This document shows positions 47,040-58,745 of a stretch of DNA of 64,000 nucleotides, piece by piece. Both the position numbers and the translations under genes were made by a program. The DNA lies in the NCBI GenBank assembly GCA_016801885.1, contig CM028890.1, positions 14,314,001 through 14,378,000 on the forward strand. Direction: 5' to 3'. Numbering within the stretch: the stretch's first letter is position 1; every line of letters begins with the position of its first letter. Below the pieces are notes generated by a model, which did no database searches, was not told where the DNA came from, and saw only the letters and a list, made by a program, of their open reading frames with translations. The stretch is from Toxotes chatareus (taxonomy: Eukaryota > Chordata > Actinopteri > Toxotidae).

Positions 47040-50000
47040 ATGACGCTGGCTACAGACAAGGTAAGACACATTTGTGATGAGAATACTGGGTGCAACTATA
47101 GGTTTGTCTGTTAGAGAATGATTCAGACTCAGCATGCTTCAAAAAAAGTTTTTAAACACAGTAAAAGTAGGTGTGTATTGATTTGGGGAGTCTTTGTCAA
47201 AGGAAAGTATAAGATTGAGCAACAACAATTTGAAACACAACTGAAGATATTAGTCACATTCTTTAAAGTCAAGCAGTAAGAGGACAAAGGCAGCTAAAAA
47301 AAAAAACCCCAACAAAACAACTTTAGGCTGAGAAACCTGAGAAACACTTTAACTCAGAGCAGCTGTTCTTTCCAGGTGCATGGTGGGTTGGACTTCATTG
47401 ACCTCCTGCTCAGGAACACAGATGAAACCACCTGTTGCCACAGCAACCAACCGTGGATTATCACAATTCATGATGTGAGTACGGCGGTCATTCTGCACAG
47501 TTCGCTCCTGAACAGAGTCACTCAGGGGACAGCATAATCACAACCACAAAATTCATTGAATCTCATCATGAAAGTCTGACTGCTGCATGTGATCTGTTTC
47601 CTCAACAAGAGTCATGTGTCATTGAGCTGAATCTTATGATGTATATGAGCTCATTTACAGTTTCATTGTGTTCTCCTGTGTGGCCACAACCCTGACTGAC
47701 AGCTATGAGGCAAAAGTTCACAGGCAAATGAGCTAAATGAATTGAATGTTCTTGTTTGTGCTCGTGTGTGGGAATATGATTATTTGATTAAGTGAGCGGC
47801 GATAGTGTTGTGTGATTATGTATACATACCCTTCTCCTCCTCTTCAGACCCTGAGCCCTGAGGGAAGTACTGCTGATGACTTTCTAGATGCCCTGCTGGG
47901 TGGGAATGACTCCTCCTCGGCTCCAGCGTCCCCCCTGTGGTCACCCTGCACCACAGACAGTGGCATCAACGAGGACCCCCCGACAGATCCCACAGAGAGC
48001 CCTCATCCATCCTCCTGCACAGCTTTTCCAGCCTTTGATTTGCCATCTATCCCTCAGCTTCCACCTCTGGAGAATCAGCTGCCACCAAATGAAAGAACAG
48101 CCGATGTTTCCATTGACCTAAGTAAGACTATATTTACAGTGGCATTTTGTACTGACAAGAAGCATCTGTAAGACTTGTGGGCCACAAAGGGAGCCATGAA
48201 AAATGAAATAGTGTGTCAATAATTCAATAATGTCAGGTTAAGATGCACAAAAACTACAGGAACAAGTGAACCAGGGCACTGAACAGCCAGGTGTAAAAGT
48301 AAGACCTTAATGTGAGATTTAGCCTCTAAAGGCTAAAGGTCCTTTCAAAGAGCAAATAATTTGGTTTTCCCAATTCATTTGTAAGGGGTTGTACAAATTG
48401 TCATTCATCACACAAGGAAGTTGTCTTTTGAGGGCAAGTCTTTTGAATAATTGTCCCTTTTCACACTGCTGATGACCCCTCAGTTCTAAAAAAAAAAAAA
48501 ACTTTGAAATTGAATGAGTAAACCAGATCTGCAACAACACAAAGATATCAAACATAGAGAAAAGCATGACATATATTTTGCAGAGTGGACTGTAAAAGAA
48601 CAGCAGGGTGCAGCAGTCACAGAGGTCTAGTTTAAGACAGACAGCAACCTGAACATTTTGTGTTTTCTTTGAATGGTGGCACATGGTGGCAATTTTGCAA
48701 AATCATCACCTGCTGTTTTACTGGTTCAAATGTTCAGGCTGGGAGCCCGATGACCTCCAGGAGCAGCTTGGAATCGCATACTACCTTACTACGAAGCCGA
48801 GCCCCCCGCTGTCGTCCAGTCAGATGCCCACAGTGAAGGACCTGCTGTTGTCAAACCTGGGACAGAAAGTGAGGACAGAAGAGTTCAATATTTCAGTGAA
48901 AGAATGAAATTTTGTCTGATTTCTAACCAATGTGGGTATTGAATAAAATACTTTAGTTCAGTGTTCTGAATAAGTGCACTTTGAGCTAACTGTGTGGTCT
49001 ACTGCTCTCCCACTCTGAGAGTAAGAGAGCACCCTTTGCACCAGATAAACAGAATTTTATGAGCTATTGGTCCACTCCTGTGCCTTCTTTTGGGCGAGCT
49101 GCTCAGAGAGTCACTTTAACTGAAATATTCTGCCCATCTGGTTCACAGACGCAACGAATCCCCCAGCATTCCCTGCAAGACCTTGTACTTGATGAGGATG
49201 AGAAGACACTTCTGGCTAAAGAAGGGGTGAACTTGCCAAGCAAACTGCCCCTGTCCAAGGTACATGAGCAAGACACACACTCACATGTATGTAGGGCAGA
49301 TATTTCCACGCACACACCATACACATCCACTCACACACTCATTCATGGATCTAAATCTAAATCTGTATCCCCAGTTACACAACCTGTTCCAGCCCCCCAC
49401 CCCCATCCTTCAACGTAGTTTCCTTTCATTCACCCTTTTTTTCCTTATTTGTTCTTGTCCCTGTCCTCCCATGTGTTTCATCTCCCTGACAAGTTTGAAG
49501 AAAGGGTTTTGAAGAAGATCCGGAGGAAAATCCGCAACAAGCGCTCGGCTCAAGAAAGTCGGAAGAAAAAGAGGGAATATGTTGATAGTCTTGAGGGAAG
49601 GTAGGAGCCAGCTGCACTCACCATCCTCACTCAACACATTATCTCTGCATAACTTGGCCTAGAAAATTAAACATTTATCTGTAGCCATTTGTTGTACTCT
49701 GAGGCACTTTATAATGAGCCTGCTTTGTTATACACTTAATTAACTATAACATACTGTTGAATGGATGGGATGAAAATAACCAGTCTGACTATTTATCACT
49801 GCTGACACACTAGAAATCATGAAAGCTTTTTCATTTGGGGATACCTGGTGTTTATCTGGTCTCCTCTGGCTTACAGGAAATTTACAGTAGCAGCAGTGGT
49901 GTGTCTGGAATAAAAAGACAAAGAGCAAATTAAATAGTAATATGGCTGACCAAATAGAGAAAGACTGGCTACTTAAAGGAACTCAAACTTTTTCAAGAGA

Positions 50001-53000
50001 AAATGGCTTCAAAGAGCTGGACACAAAGTTAACTGAACCAGGGGAATCCATCACCAAAACCTCACAGCAATGACAGACAATTACCAATGTTGTTGTCAAA
50101 CTGAGAATACATGAAGATTACTGCTTTATTTATCCACAAGTATTGTTCATTATGATCCAGGCACACTGAGGATTGACATTTTTAGCGGACAGCTCCACAT
50201 GAGAACTGTGAAAAATGTGCATTATAAAATGGCTAAATGAATATCTATACCAAATTTTATGGCAGTTCATTCATTCATTCAGTTGTGGAGACATTTCACA
50301 CAAACTGTGCATGTCAAGCTCATGGTGGCACTAGAAGAAAAGTAAGAAGATCTAGCCAGTACGATTCATTGTCTGGGAACCATGACTGTCTGTACAACAT
50401 TTCATCTCGATCCATGTGATGGTTGTCGAGATGTTTCAGTCTGGACCAAAGAGGCGGACTGACCGACAAACGGACATTGCCATCCAAAGGAATGTGTTAT
50501 TAGCTTGGCTAAATAATGCTACAATTCGCTTACAGAAGTATTGTGTATGTAACAAAAAACTGATCAGGACATAAAGACAAATGTCCACATGACCAAAAAC
50601 TCTGAGGGACAGAGGGAGGTGCTCTAAGCACACAAATCATTGCAATTATCCTTGTGTGACCTTACACATACAGACAAATGGAAGAAGGCAACTCAGTCAT
50701 GCAGAGTAACATACACATTTGCATAATATGAGAAAAAGATGTAGGTAAGCATTACCATATAATGAATGAACAGTCTCAGAATGTGATTTCAAGCACAGTC
50801 AGAATATTTTACATAAACAATGCAGCTGCTCTAATTCAGCTCTTTGCTGTGTCTGACCTGGAGTCAGTTGGACAGAAAACATACTATAGTGTGAAAGCCA
50901 GCAGCACTGTGGTGCAGCTTGGAGAAGGGGAGGTGGGGGTGGGATCAAGCAGAAGCTGAAGATGGTGTGTAGATGATGCAGCATCTCATAATAGAGGGAC
51001 AGGAGGTTTTGCCAAGATGGAGATAAGTTTTGTCCTCTTCCTCCTCCTCCTCCTCCTCCCCCTCTTCTCCTCTACCTCCAGGCTGTGCAGAATGAGCCCT
51101 ACCACACAGCCAGCCAGCCTTTGTGACCAGATTTGTTAATCCTGCCTGCCACCCCCACGTTTGCTCTTCTGCCTATGGCACCTCCGCAAATGATGCTGCG
51201 TGTTAGAGCTTGTAGTTTGACTCATACGACAAAAGACTCCTCAAAAAAGGACAGTCAGCAAAGCCCCCACACAATTCTGTTTTGTCAGACCCCTACAATT
51301 TATTGTTTACGAGCACTGCTGGGTTATTTGCATGATTGCTAGGTGCTACTGACACTGCGCTTCAGATGGTACTCCTTGCACCACTGGACTGGAAAATTTG
51401 CTATCACTGATTCATAGAGAAATCATCAGAAACTGTGTGAAGGTGCCATGGATCAAAGTTGAATCTGAAAATCATAGAGGTAGAGAGGAGGGAAAAAGAT
51501 GGACAAGCTGTGACCAGTGTGTGGTAATCCATAAACCAAGAAACCATGGTGTTTTCCATGTGAATCAATAAACATAAATCTTAAGTCTGAGAACAGTTTG
51601 TGTTTCTACCTTCTGTTAAAAAATTTATGTAAAATTGACTGTGAGCTTACAATGGGGTCTCAAAACAAACCATTGTGAAAACACACACACTGTTTCAAAT
51701 GATCTTACAGGAGTTTTTAAAGATATAATAAGCTATTGGCAACTCATTCAAGCCTGAGTCCTGCTGCCTCTGGATAACAAAAGTTTTGTGATGGGGGTGA
51801 GAATGTCACTCCCATTGAGCGGAGTCAGCATTTGTTGATAATTAAGCCAGCTGCAAGCAGAGCATATCAACAGGATATCATTATCAGTTACGGTTCAGCT
51901 CAGTCATAACGGAGGGTGACTCATAGTGACAAAAAGAAACATGGAGAGTGGGGGGGGCGGTGGGAGGTGGTTGGTGAAGGGTGGAGTCAGTGGATGACAG
52001 AATGGGATGTGAGATAACACGCAGCACACAGATATTGGCAAAGAGAGAAATGAAGGGGAGACAATGAAGCATCATAACACTGTATTATTTGAAAAACCTT
52101 CTTTCCTCATCTTATCTGCTTTTCCTTTCTCTGTCTCTTGCTTGTCTTCTGTCCTCTTTCTGTAGGATGTCTGCATGTAGTGCTCACAACCTCGAGCTGC
52201 AGAGAAAGATCCAGCAGTTGGAGGAGACCAACAAGTGAGTCCTCAAATGAGCCCAACAAGGGGCTGCAACTAATTATTATTTTCATTACTGATTTACCTG
52301 TGTGTTGCTTTCAGTTGTTTTGTTTATGAAATGAGAGCAAGTAGTGAAAAATGCCCATCTCGATTTACATAAACGCAAGGTGGCATCTTCAAATGGCTTG
52401 TTGTGTCTGAGCAACAAGCCAATCCTCAAAGATGTTCAATTTACACTAATTTAAAATGGAGAGAAGCAGCAAATTATCATGTCTGAGTGGCTAAAAAGTT
52501 AGCATCCTCAGAAAATCAATAACAAAATAACCTCTAAAGTGCTACCTGAAGTATTTTAATGTCTCTGTTTATCTTTTTGCTTGCTGTTTCATCTCACTGT
52601 TGGATTTGTTTTTACGGAGCTACACCGTTTGTATGAGTCACGTCTCACTCTCTCTTCTGTACCTTTGTTATGTCTGTCACTGTTTCATTGATCTATATTG
52701 ATTTTGTCCCCAGGCCTCCCACCACTTCAAGATGCTGACAGCCTGGTTAAGAGGCCTTTGTAACTTGTTCAAAATCAAAGCTGAGGAGGCTCCGCATAGA
52801 ATTACCAGAATACAAAGCCCCTCCAAATTTAAAGCCTGACATGGTGTTATCTGGCTTTGCTTCCTCCTCATCCTGCCATCTCATTAGGCTGCTTTCTTCC
52901 TGACGCTGGCTGGCAGAGTGTTGCGGTGCACTGAAATAAACCGTGGGAAGAGGCCGTAAACGCACACTTTCACGCCTCGTGCTGCCCTTCTTTTCGTTGT

Positions 53001-53736
53001 TTTAGTTGCCAGCCATCATCAGAAATGATGCCTGTATATCAAGGAAGCTGTGGCCCCTCATGAAACTTCTACACAATCCCTGTCATCTTCCTGTCTGTAT
53101 TTGTATTGCAGTGCTCTGTTGGAGCAGCTAAACCGGCTACAGGCTCTCCTTCCTAACAGCTCCAGCAAAACTACACACAAAGGGACCTGCATCCTGGTGC
53201 GATATAAAACACTATTCATTTGCACCACTGAGAATTTGCTCAAACAGCATAATCAGCAACAACTAAATTATACAGGTAGATATATAATGGACAGAGGTGA
53301 GGAGGCTCATCTCTGTCTAGTATATAGCTGAAAACCAGGCAGTGATTTTTAATGTGTAAGTACATCATTACAAACCACTGCCTGTGTTCCACTGTTGATT
53401 AACTGCTGTGTTTACCTTTAAGATGTTAATCGAGTCAAATGTTTGAGTAGCACCTGCGCTCATCTTTTGTGCAAAACTGTATGTACGCCTAATAACTCCT
53501 TTTCTTCTCTTCCCCGTTCTTTTTTTTTTGTCATTTCCCTCTGGCCTCTGTCCTCTTCGCTTGGCCTGTTTTTGTCCCACTGTCTGTATTTATGTCCAGG
53601 TTTTGCTCCTCTCCTTCTCTCTGCTCATTTCCTCTAATCTTCAGCCAGACCCTTACAGCCAACTCAGCCAAGGAGAGTACACAGAGACCAAAGGTCTGTA
53701 GGCATGCATACACACTCACAGATAAATTTCTTTTTT

Positions 53737-53797
<61 letters not shown>

Positions 53798-54017
53798 TCA
53801 CACCTCTCCACCATGCCTCTGCCCACCAGTGCCATCCCGCTCCCTGAAGTCGATGGATGAAGTGAGAGATGTCCCTCCCCCTCCTCTTCTTTCTGTCTCT
53901 GGGAGCTTTGAGGCCTTGTGCAGCGTGACGGAGAAGGTCTGGCCTGGGACAGATTTCCCCACAGCAGACTTCCAATCCTCTCACCACCGGAATCACAGGC
54001 ACCGGGACGATCACTGA
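47040..54017 (+). CDS. creb3l3: creb3l3 (CREB-H), membrane-tethered bZIP transcription factor
   Basis: Ten exons: 47040-47060, 47376-47474, 47848-48121, 48738-48868, 49149-49259, 49494-49600, 52166-52234, 53112-53196, 53600-53693, 53830-54017. They encode 392 aa (human 461). CREB-H sits in the ER membrane, is cleaved in the Golgi by S1P and S2P, and drives liver and gut genes for lipid, iron and acute-phase responses. Order: acidic activation region (LDFIDLLLRN; SPLWSPCTTDSGINED), VKDLLLSN, LVLDEDEKTLLAKEGVNLP, basic region LKKIRRKIRNKRSAQESRKK (about 218-240), leucine zipper (about 250-290), one membrane span around 296-313 (ILVLLLSFSLLISSN), S1P-type motif RSLK at about 334-337, short lumenal tail. 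The bZIP core matches CREB3L3 better than CREB3L1/2/4. The seven-residue first exon is the least certain part. Confidence 0.93.
49494..53196 (+). CDS. creb3l3: creb3l3 exons 6-8: basic region and leucine zipper
   Basis: Exon 6 (49494-49600) gives the DNA-contacting basic region with the CREB3-family pattern RNKxSAQESRKKK. Exon 7 (52166-52234) gives MSACSAHNLELQRKIQQLEE and exon 8 (53112-53196) gives ALLEQLNRLQALLPNSSSK; leucines fall at heptad positions through these. Introns 6 and 7 are long (2.6 and 0.9 kb) and carry repeats. Phases are 2, 2 and 0 at the three exon ends, and the frame closes without gaps. Confidence 0.94.
50235..50516 (+). repeat. Dispersed percomorph repeat, partial copy
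   Basis: CCAAATTTTATGGCAGTTCA, GAGATGTTTCAGTCTGGACC, AAAGAGGCGGACTGACCGAC and GACATTGCCATCCA match the second half of the element at 45900-46327. It lies in creb3l3 intron 6. Confidence 0.7.
52259..52500. repeat. MITE-like copy, GGGGCTGCAACTAA family
   Basis: GGGGCTGCAACTAATTATTA followed by TTTCATTACTGATT, AAGTAGTGAAAAATG, GGTGGCATCTTCAAATGGC and AAATGGAGAGAAGCAGCAAA. It begins 25 bases after creb3l3 exon 7. Confidence 0.65.
53600..54017 (+). CDS. creb3l3: creb3l3 exons 9-10: membrane span, S1P site and lumenal tail
   Basis: Exon 9 completes the hydrophobic span that starts in exon 8 (TCIL joined to VLLLSFSLLISSNLQP). Exon 10 begins VPSRSLKSMDEV, where R-S-L-K fits the site-1 protease consensus. 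The tail of about 60 residues ends in a His/Arg-rich run (HHRNHRHRDDH). It is much shorter than in human. The acceptor of exon 10 lies 36 bases after a 56-base CA repeat (53739-53794). Confidence 0.9.
53739..53794. repeat. (CA)n microsatellite before creb3l3 exon 10
   Basis: About 56 bases of uninterrupted CA, ending 36 bases before the acceptor of the last creb3l3 exon, where a branch point and pyrimidine tract would normally lie. Confidence 0.95.
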
Positions 54018-54720
54018 TCTCCTCGGGAGCCCCCAGGAGGAAAGACAGTAGCAAAGGAGTGAAGGCTCGCTTGCAGGAGCAGCATCCAAATGAGCAGTTT
54101 TATTGCTTTTCAGTGTCTGTTTCTCATTACAGAGACTGAGTGAGGTGTCACTGTGTGTTTGCCATCCACTCTGACACACAAACAGCTAGTTAAAAGATTT
54201 TCCTAAATGAAATTCACTCACTCAGATGGAGGTTGGTGAGGAGGTCATCTACACAGATGAAATTTTTCTTTCTTTCTTGGGAAGAACGGAGCCTCGTGGA
54301 CCAGAGGAATCATGTATTTTATTGCTGATGTACTGCTGCATGACGTGGGCACGTGCAGTGTGATCTGTAAAACAGCACAAATGTATGTTCACTGTTGTAT
54401 TTTATTATTTGCTTTAATGTATATGCTGAAAAAAAACTTTATCAAGAATAATTTGAGTTGCATTATGTAACCGTTCAGTTCAAGGCTGACAAAACACAAG
54501 AGGATTAAAATGTTGACTCAGCGATTTTTGGAAGCACCTGAAGAGGTTTGGGTTTTTTTTTCAGTAACACCATGTGTCCAGTTTGGAAGAGATTTGCATC
54601 CCAGAAAATAATGAGGCAATATTTGAAAAACAGAAATGATTTGGTCCCCAAAAATAAATTCCTTTATAAGCAAAAGTTGCCGGATGATCTCTCACTTCAA
54701 TAAACATGCTTCACTTTCAT
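54018..54720 (+). other. creb3l3 3' untranslated region, probable
   Basis: No gene is seen after the stop codon. The best polyadenylation signal is AATAAA at 54699-54704. Confidence 0.45.
54699..54704 (+). terminator. Candidate polyadenylation signal AATAAA for creb3l3
   Basis: AATAAA about 680 bases past the stop codon, followed by a T- and G-rich stretch (GTTTTGTTTTGTTTTTTT). Confidence 0.4.
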
Positions 54721-56059
54721 GCCAGCTGTCAATATGGGAAACTGAGCTTCAGTTTTGTTTTGTTTTTTTAGCAAGAGTTTTTGTTGTTACCACATTTGAG
54801 GATAATACATTTATTTAATGGCCATAGAGTTATGTAAGTTGCCCTTTTTCGAGTGGGGTCAAAGAAAAATGTTGCAAAAACAGTTGTTATTTAATGCATT
54901 TGGCGGATAATGACTGAAGCTGTCATCCATTCATTAAGCAATAACACTTAACACTGGTTATTCTTTCTCTGGTTTGCTGGTGCAGCACCTCACATATTGT
55001 TCTCTTTCCCGTATTCTCTTCAGAAGAATAACATTCACTGTTTTCATTCTCGTCTCGGCTCCTGTCCATAATACATCACATTTCAGACAGCTTATCTATT
55101 TTACAGGATCGTCTTCACAGAGGCTCAGCAGTAAACCTCGAACAAAATTTGTATCTCAAAACACAAAGCGAAGAGGCAACAGCACTCGCTCTCTGTCCAT
55201 ATTCACCAGCGCACATACTGTAACATGCAGCGTACTATATTTTACTAGCTTGATGCCTTCCCAGCCAAAGAATGAGGGCAACATCGAGGTCGCATTTATT
55301 TTTAAACTCCTGATGTTCAAGCAGCCTCTGCTCAGAGTAATAAGCAGAACTCAGCTCAGGCTAGTCCCACAAGATTATCTTTACATAGTTTATGTGCTGA
55401 CATTTCACTGAAATGCAGGACACAGTTTGCAGACACGGCCGGGATGGGAATGTCACCAATTTTAGTTATAAATCAAAGCATTACATAAATTAAAATTTTT
55501 GACCTGCTAGATAAAAAGTGACAGTTCATTGTGAGGTTGACATATACTGTATGTTTGTACCAAATCTGGTAATCCATTCATTGGCTGTCACAACATTTCA
55601 AGTTGAAAATAAAATACACAGATTACATCAGAGTTGATTTATGTGAGGATAAAAATAATTGCATTTAGTATGATCATGATTGAAAGTGGCCTGGAATGAA
55701 CTCCACCGCTTCTGATCATACCTTTAATGTGTTTAGAGTTGATGCTAATCAGACACTCTACTCAGAATCACTTAGCTGTGAGCTCTGTGAGCCTCACTGT
55801 CTGTTATTCAGGTACTCTTGACTGACCAAGGACATTCAATGGTAAACAGAAAATGGACTGCATTGACAAGGTGCTTTTCTGGGTATTATAGCGGCTGATA
55901 GATCAGAAAAGCACTTATATTGCTTCACAATGTATGTCTCATTCACCAATTCACACATTACAGCATCAGAAGCAGTTTGGGGTTTGGGTTTCTTGCTCAA
56001 GGAGAAGATAAGGAACCTTCCCATTACTACATGACTGCTCTGCCTCCTGAACCACATCA

Positions 56060-56210
56060 TCAGTGTCATGTGGATTCATCCTCTGGCAACCATGTGACAA
56101 TCCATACCAGTGCTGTTGAGCTAATTCAGTCTGGATGAAAATGGTGGACTGAATGAACAACCTATACTGTATCCCCTAGCCACACTAGCCAGGCTGCTAG
56201 GAGATTTGGA
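56060..56210 (+). repeat. Dispersed percomorph repeat, degraded fragment
   Basis: TCAGTCTGGATGAAAATGGTGG, preceded by GTGGATTCATCCTCTGGCAACCATG-like sequence and followed by CCACACTAGCCAGGCTGCTA, matches the far end of the 45900 element. Confidence 0.5.
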
Positions 56211-58332
56211 CTTAAAGCTCCAATATTTTTAAAAGCTTTGCAGCCCTGTCTGCAGAACAGGTGTCTTTTAATTTCAAACTGCTCGCTGAGTGCTGTTTGT
56301 CTGAGTTGTTACAAGAATTGAGGAGGTAGACAATTTAAAAACTGAATGATTTCAGAAAAAAAAACAAAAAAACAAAAACAAAATAAAACAAAACAAACAA
56401 AAAACACACACTATCCACATGGGAGTGAGAAATTAATTATTGATCAGATTGCTTTAAGTAGGGTTGTGGTGGAGTGATAAAGAATTTTAGTTGTAGGTAG
56501 AAATTCAATCAGAATATCATATCATGTAAGAGCAGAGATACTACTAACTGAGTGTGAAAAGAGGCCTCAGGTGGAAAAGATCATTGATTTGGCTATTCTT
56601 GGAAGCTTAATTCATCCATTCATGTCCATTTCATGAACATTTGAGCAGAGAAACTTCAATATTTTAAATTCTACAGTCATGTGCCGTGGCATTTCTACAT
56701 TCGGCTGCCTTTATGCGGATACATTTTTAATATGTTTTTGCCCATACATTGATTTCTAAGATGATCATTGCTTGTGTGAGGAGCTTTATTAAAAACTACT
56801 AAGTATGACCCCACGTTGTCACCTCTCTGAGGCAAGGGCAAAGTTAGAGATACCGATTGGATTGCCGACTGCCACTGCTGCTATATTTTATGCATTGCAT
56901 CAGTGTGGAGGGAGCTATTCAGAGTGTGAATTCAAATTACTTTGTCTCTGAGATGCTCTCTCTCCACCAAAGAATGACAAAGAGGGAGATCACTGAATGT
57001 CTTCTGTCAGCCAAGAATCTGTCTATGAGGCTTTCAAAGCTCACGGTCAAGAGATTCTGATTAGGAGTGACTGTAATAAAACACAGAAGCTATTATCAGA
57101 AGAGGTGCAGTTCATTCAAGGCCTCTCTCATTAATAATAATCTCTAACATCATTTTCTTTAAAATCATAAAAACAAAATATGATAAAATTTAAAAAAAAA
57201 AAAAGTCTGTGTACTGTATTTTCACCTTGACCTGTTAAAATATTCACTTTCTAACATGAAACAAAGATTAGCTTCAGCTTTGTTTTCACGCACCCATGCT
57301 TTTTCTGGACACCTTACAAAAGCAGGTGAAAAAAAGAGGCACTCAGTGTCAGTGCCTCACTACCCCTTTGTTTATCAAGTGACAAACAAACTGATGAAAT
57401 TGAAATTAGACATCTTTAAACATCTTGGAAAACTTTAGCAGAATGCAAATGAGTAGCTGTGCAGAGAGTTTCAAGGTCAGACTCAGAATTTCACCTTTGC
57501 TAACACGCATCTCCCTGTTCTTTTCTCTCTAATGCATACACAGCTGGCCACAGTGATGCATTATGTGAATACCAACAGTGACCTATAAGAAATGCAAATC
57601 AAACACACACACATGCACACACATATCTCTTGCTCTCCCTTCTCTGGCTCCCTCACAAAGGCTGAAAGCTGTTTGAAATCTAATTTATCATTCTTCTGAT
57701 GTGCATTTCAGATGCACATTAACAAACCCTCACAGGCTAAAGAAACCCTTCTGGAAATACCATCCTGTATAATTTACCTTCACATCATGTGCAATATTTT
57801 TTAAAGGTGAGGTTTGGACTTAGCATCTGAGACTGTAATTAGCTGGCTCCATCAAAATGAGAAGAAAAAAAATTACAAACAATGAAAAAATGAAATGCAA
57901 GGTTATAATATACAAATACTGTGGAAATAAGATGGGAAAAGATGGACAAACAGTTTTTATTTAAAGACAGCTGAAACACAATCTGTGATCAGTGATTAAA
58001 AGAGGCCTATGAACCATTAATATAAGAGAAAAAAAACTCAAAACTTCAAAACAAACTTCAAAGAAAAGACTGAATATTCTGCAGAATTGTTTTTAGCCCA
58101 CCATTCAACAAAGCACATGCCTTTCCCTGTTTGTTTACTCATGATCAGGTGCAGCGCACAAAGAACCTAAAAATACATCTGATTTTATCTTTTAATGGAA
58201 ACTGAAAAGATAAATGGCTGCTTCAACTTTTTAAAGCTGAACTGTAGTTTGTGGGGCTTCATTCCTTCCCCGCATCTGCTGCAATAATCATAAAAGCGTA
58301 GTAGTGTTGTGTATGGAAGCTGGACATGTGCG

Positions 58333-58346
58333 CCACCGAGCGGTGG
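58333..58346. promoter_or_regulatory. Palindrome CCACCG-AG-CGGTGG upstream of the GPCR promoter
   Basis: Six-base perfect arms around AG, 21 bases upstream of the TATA box. The spacing makes it a candidate factor site, but no factor is assigned. Confidence 0.5.
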
Positions 58347-58366
58347 AGGAGTATATACTCGGTGAG

Positions 58367-58374
58367 TATAAAAG
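58367..58374 (+). promoter_or_regulatory. TATA box of the relaxin-3 receptor-like gene
   Basis: TATAAAAG, a consensus TATA box, about 380 bases upstream of the start codon; transcription would begin near 58,398. This is the clearest core promoter in the window. Confidence 0.65.
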
Positions 58375-58745
58375 CCTCTCTGGATGCTGTCAGCATCACA
58401 GAGAGAAACGGCAGCTGCATCAAGTCAGTTATCAGGCTCCAAAGTAGACCGGCACAAATCAGCTCTTTTATGTAACACTTTCATCCCCCCTGTACCCAGC
58501 TTGGAAAAAATAAAAAATAAAATGCGAGCAGATACACTTTTAGAAATCACTCGGATAAATGATCCAACTGTGATCTCCTGCTGAGACTTTGAGCTCTAAA
58601 TGCAGGACGAGGACGATGGGGATTTTTGCATCCACGCCCGCGCAGCAACACTCTGGAAGTTAACCTGAAAGAAGAGGGGAACCTGAGGAACTTGCTTTAA
58701 GAAGTAACTCACATTTTGTTGTTGTTGTTGTTTCTCTGCGGCATC

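Larger units (their letters stand above)
54721..58366. other. Intergenic, repeats and no recognisable gene
   Basis: The longest open frame (145 codons, 54974-55411) has no family resemblance, no splice context and mixed composition; I treat it as chance. Fragments of the percomorph repeat lie at 55545-55600 and 56060-56210. An A-rich tract (AAAAAACAAAAAAACAAAAA-type) lies near 56357-56405. Confidence 0.5.

Noticed and set aside
53592..54179. Long frames crossing the CA repeat at 53739 on both strands
   Set aside because: The repeat lacks stops in several frames. The real coding parts are exons 9 and 10 of creb3l3 on the plus strand only.
54974..55411. 145-codon open frame between creb3l3 and the GPCR
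   Set aside because: No family resemblance, no signal or domain, no splice context, and it lies in repeat-bearing intergenic DNA; length alone is within chance for AT-rich sequence.
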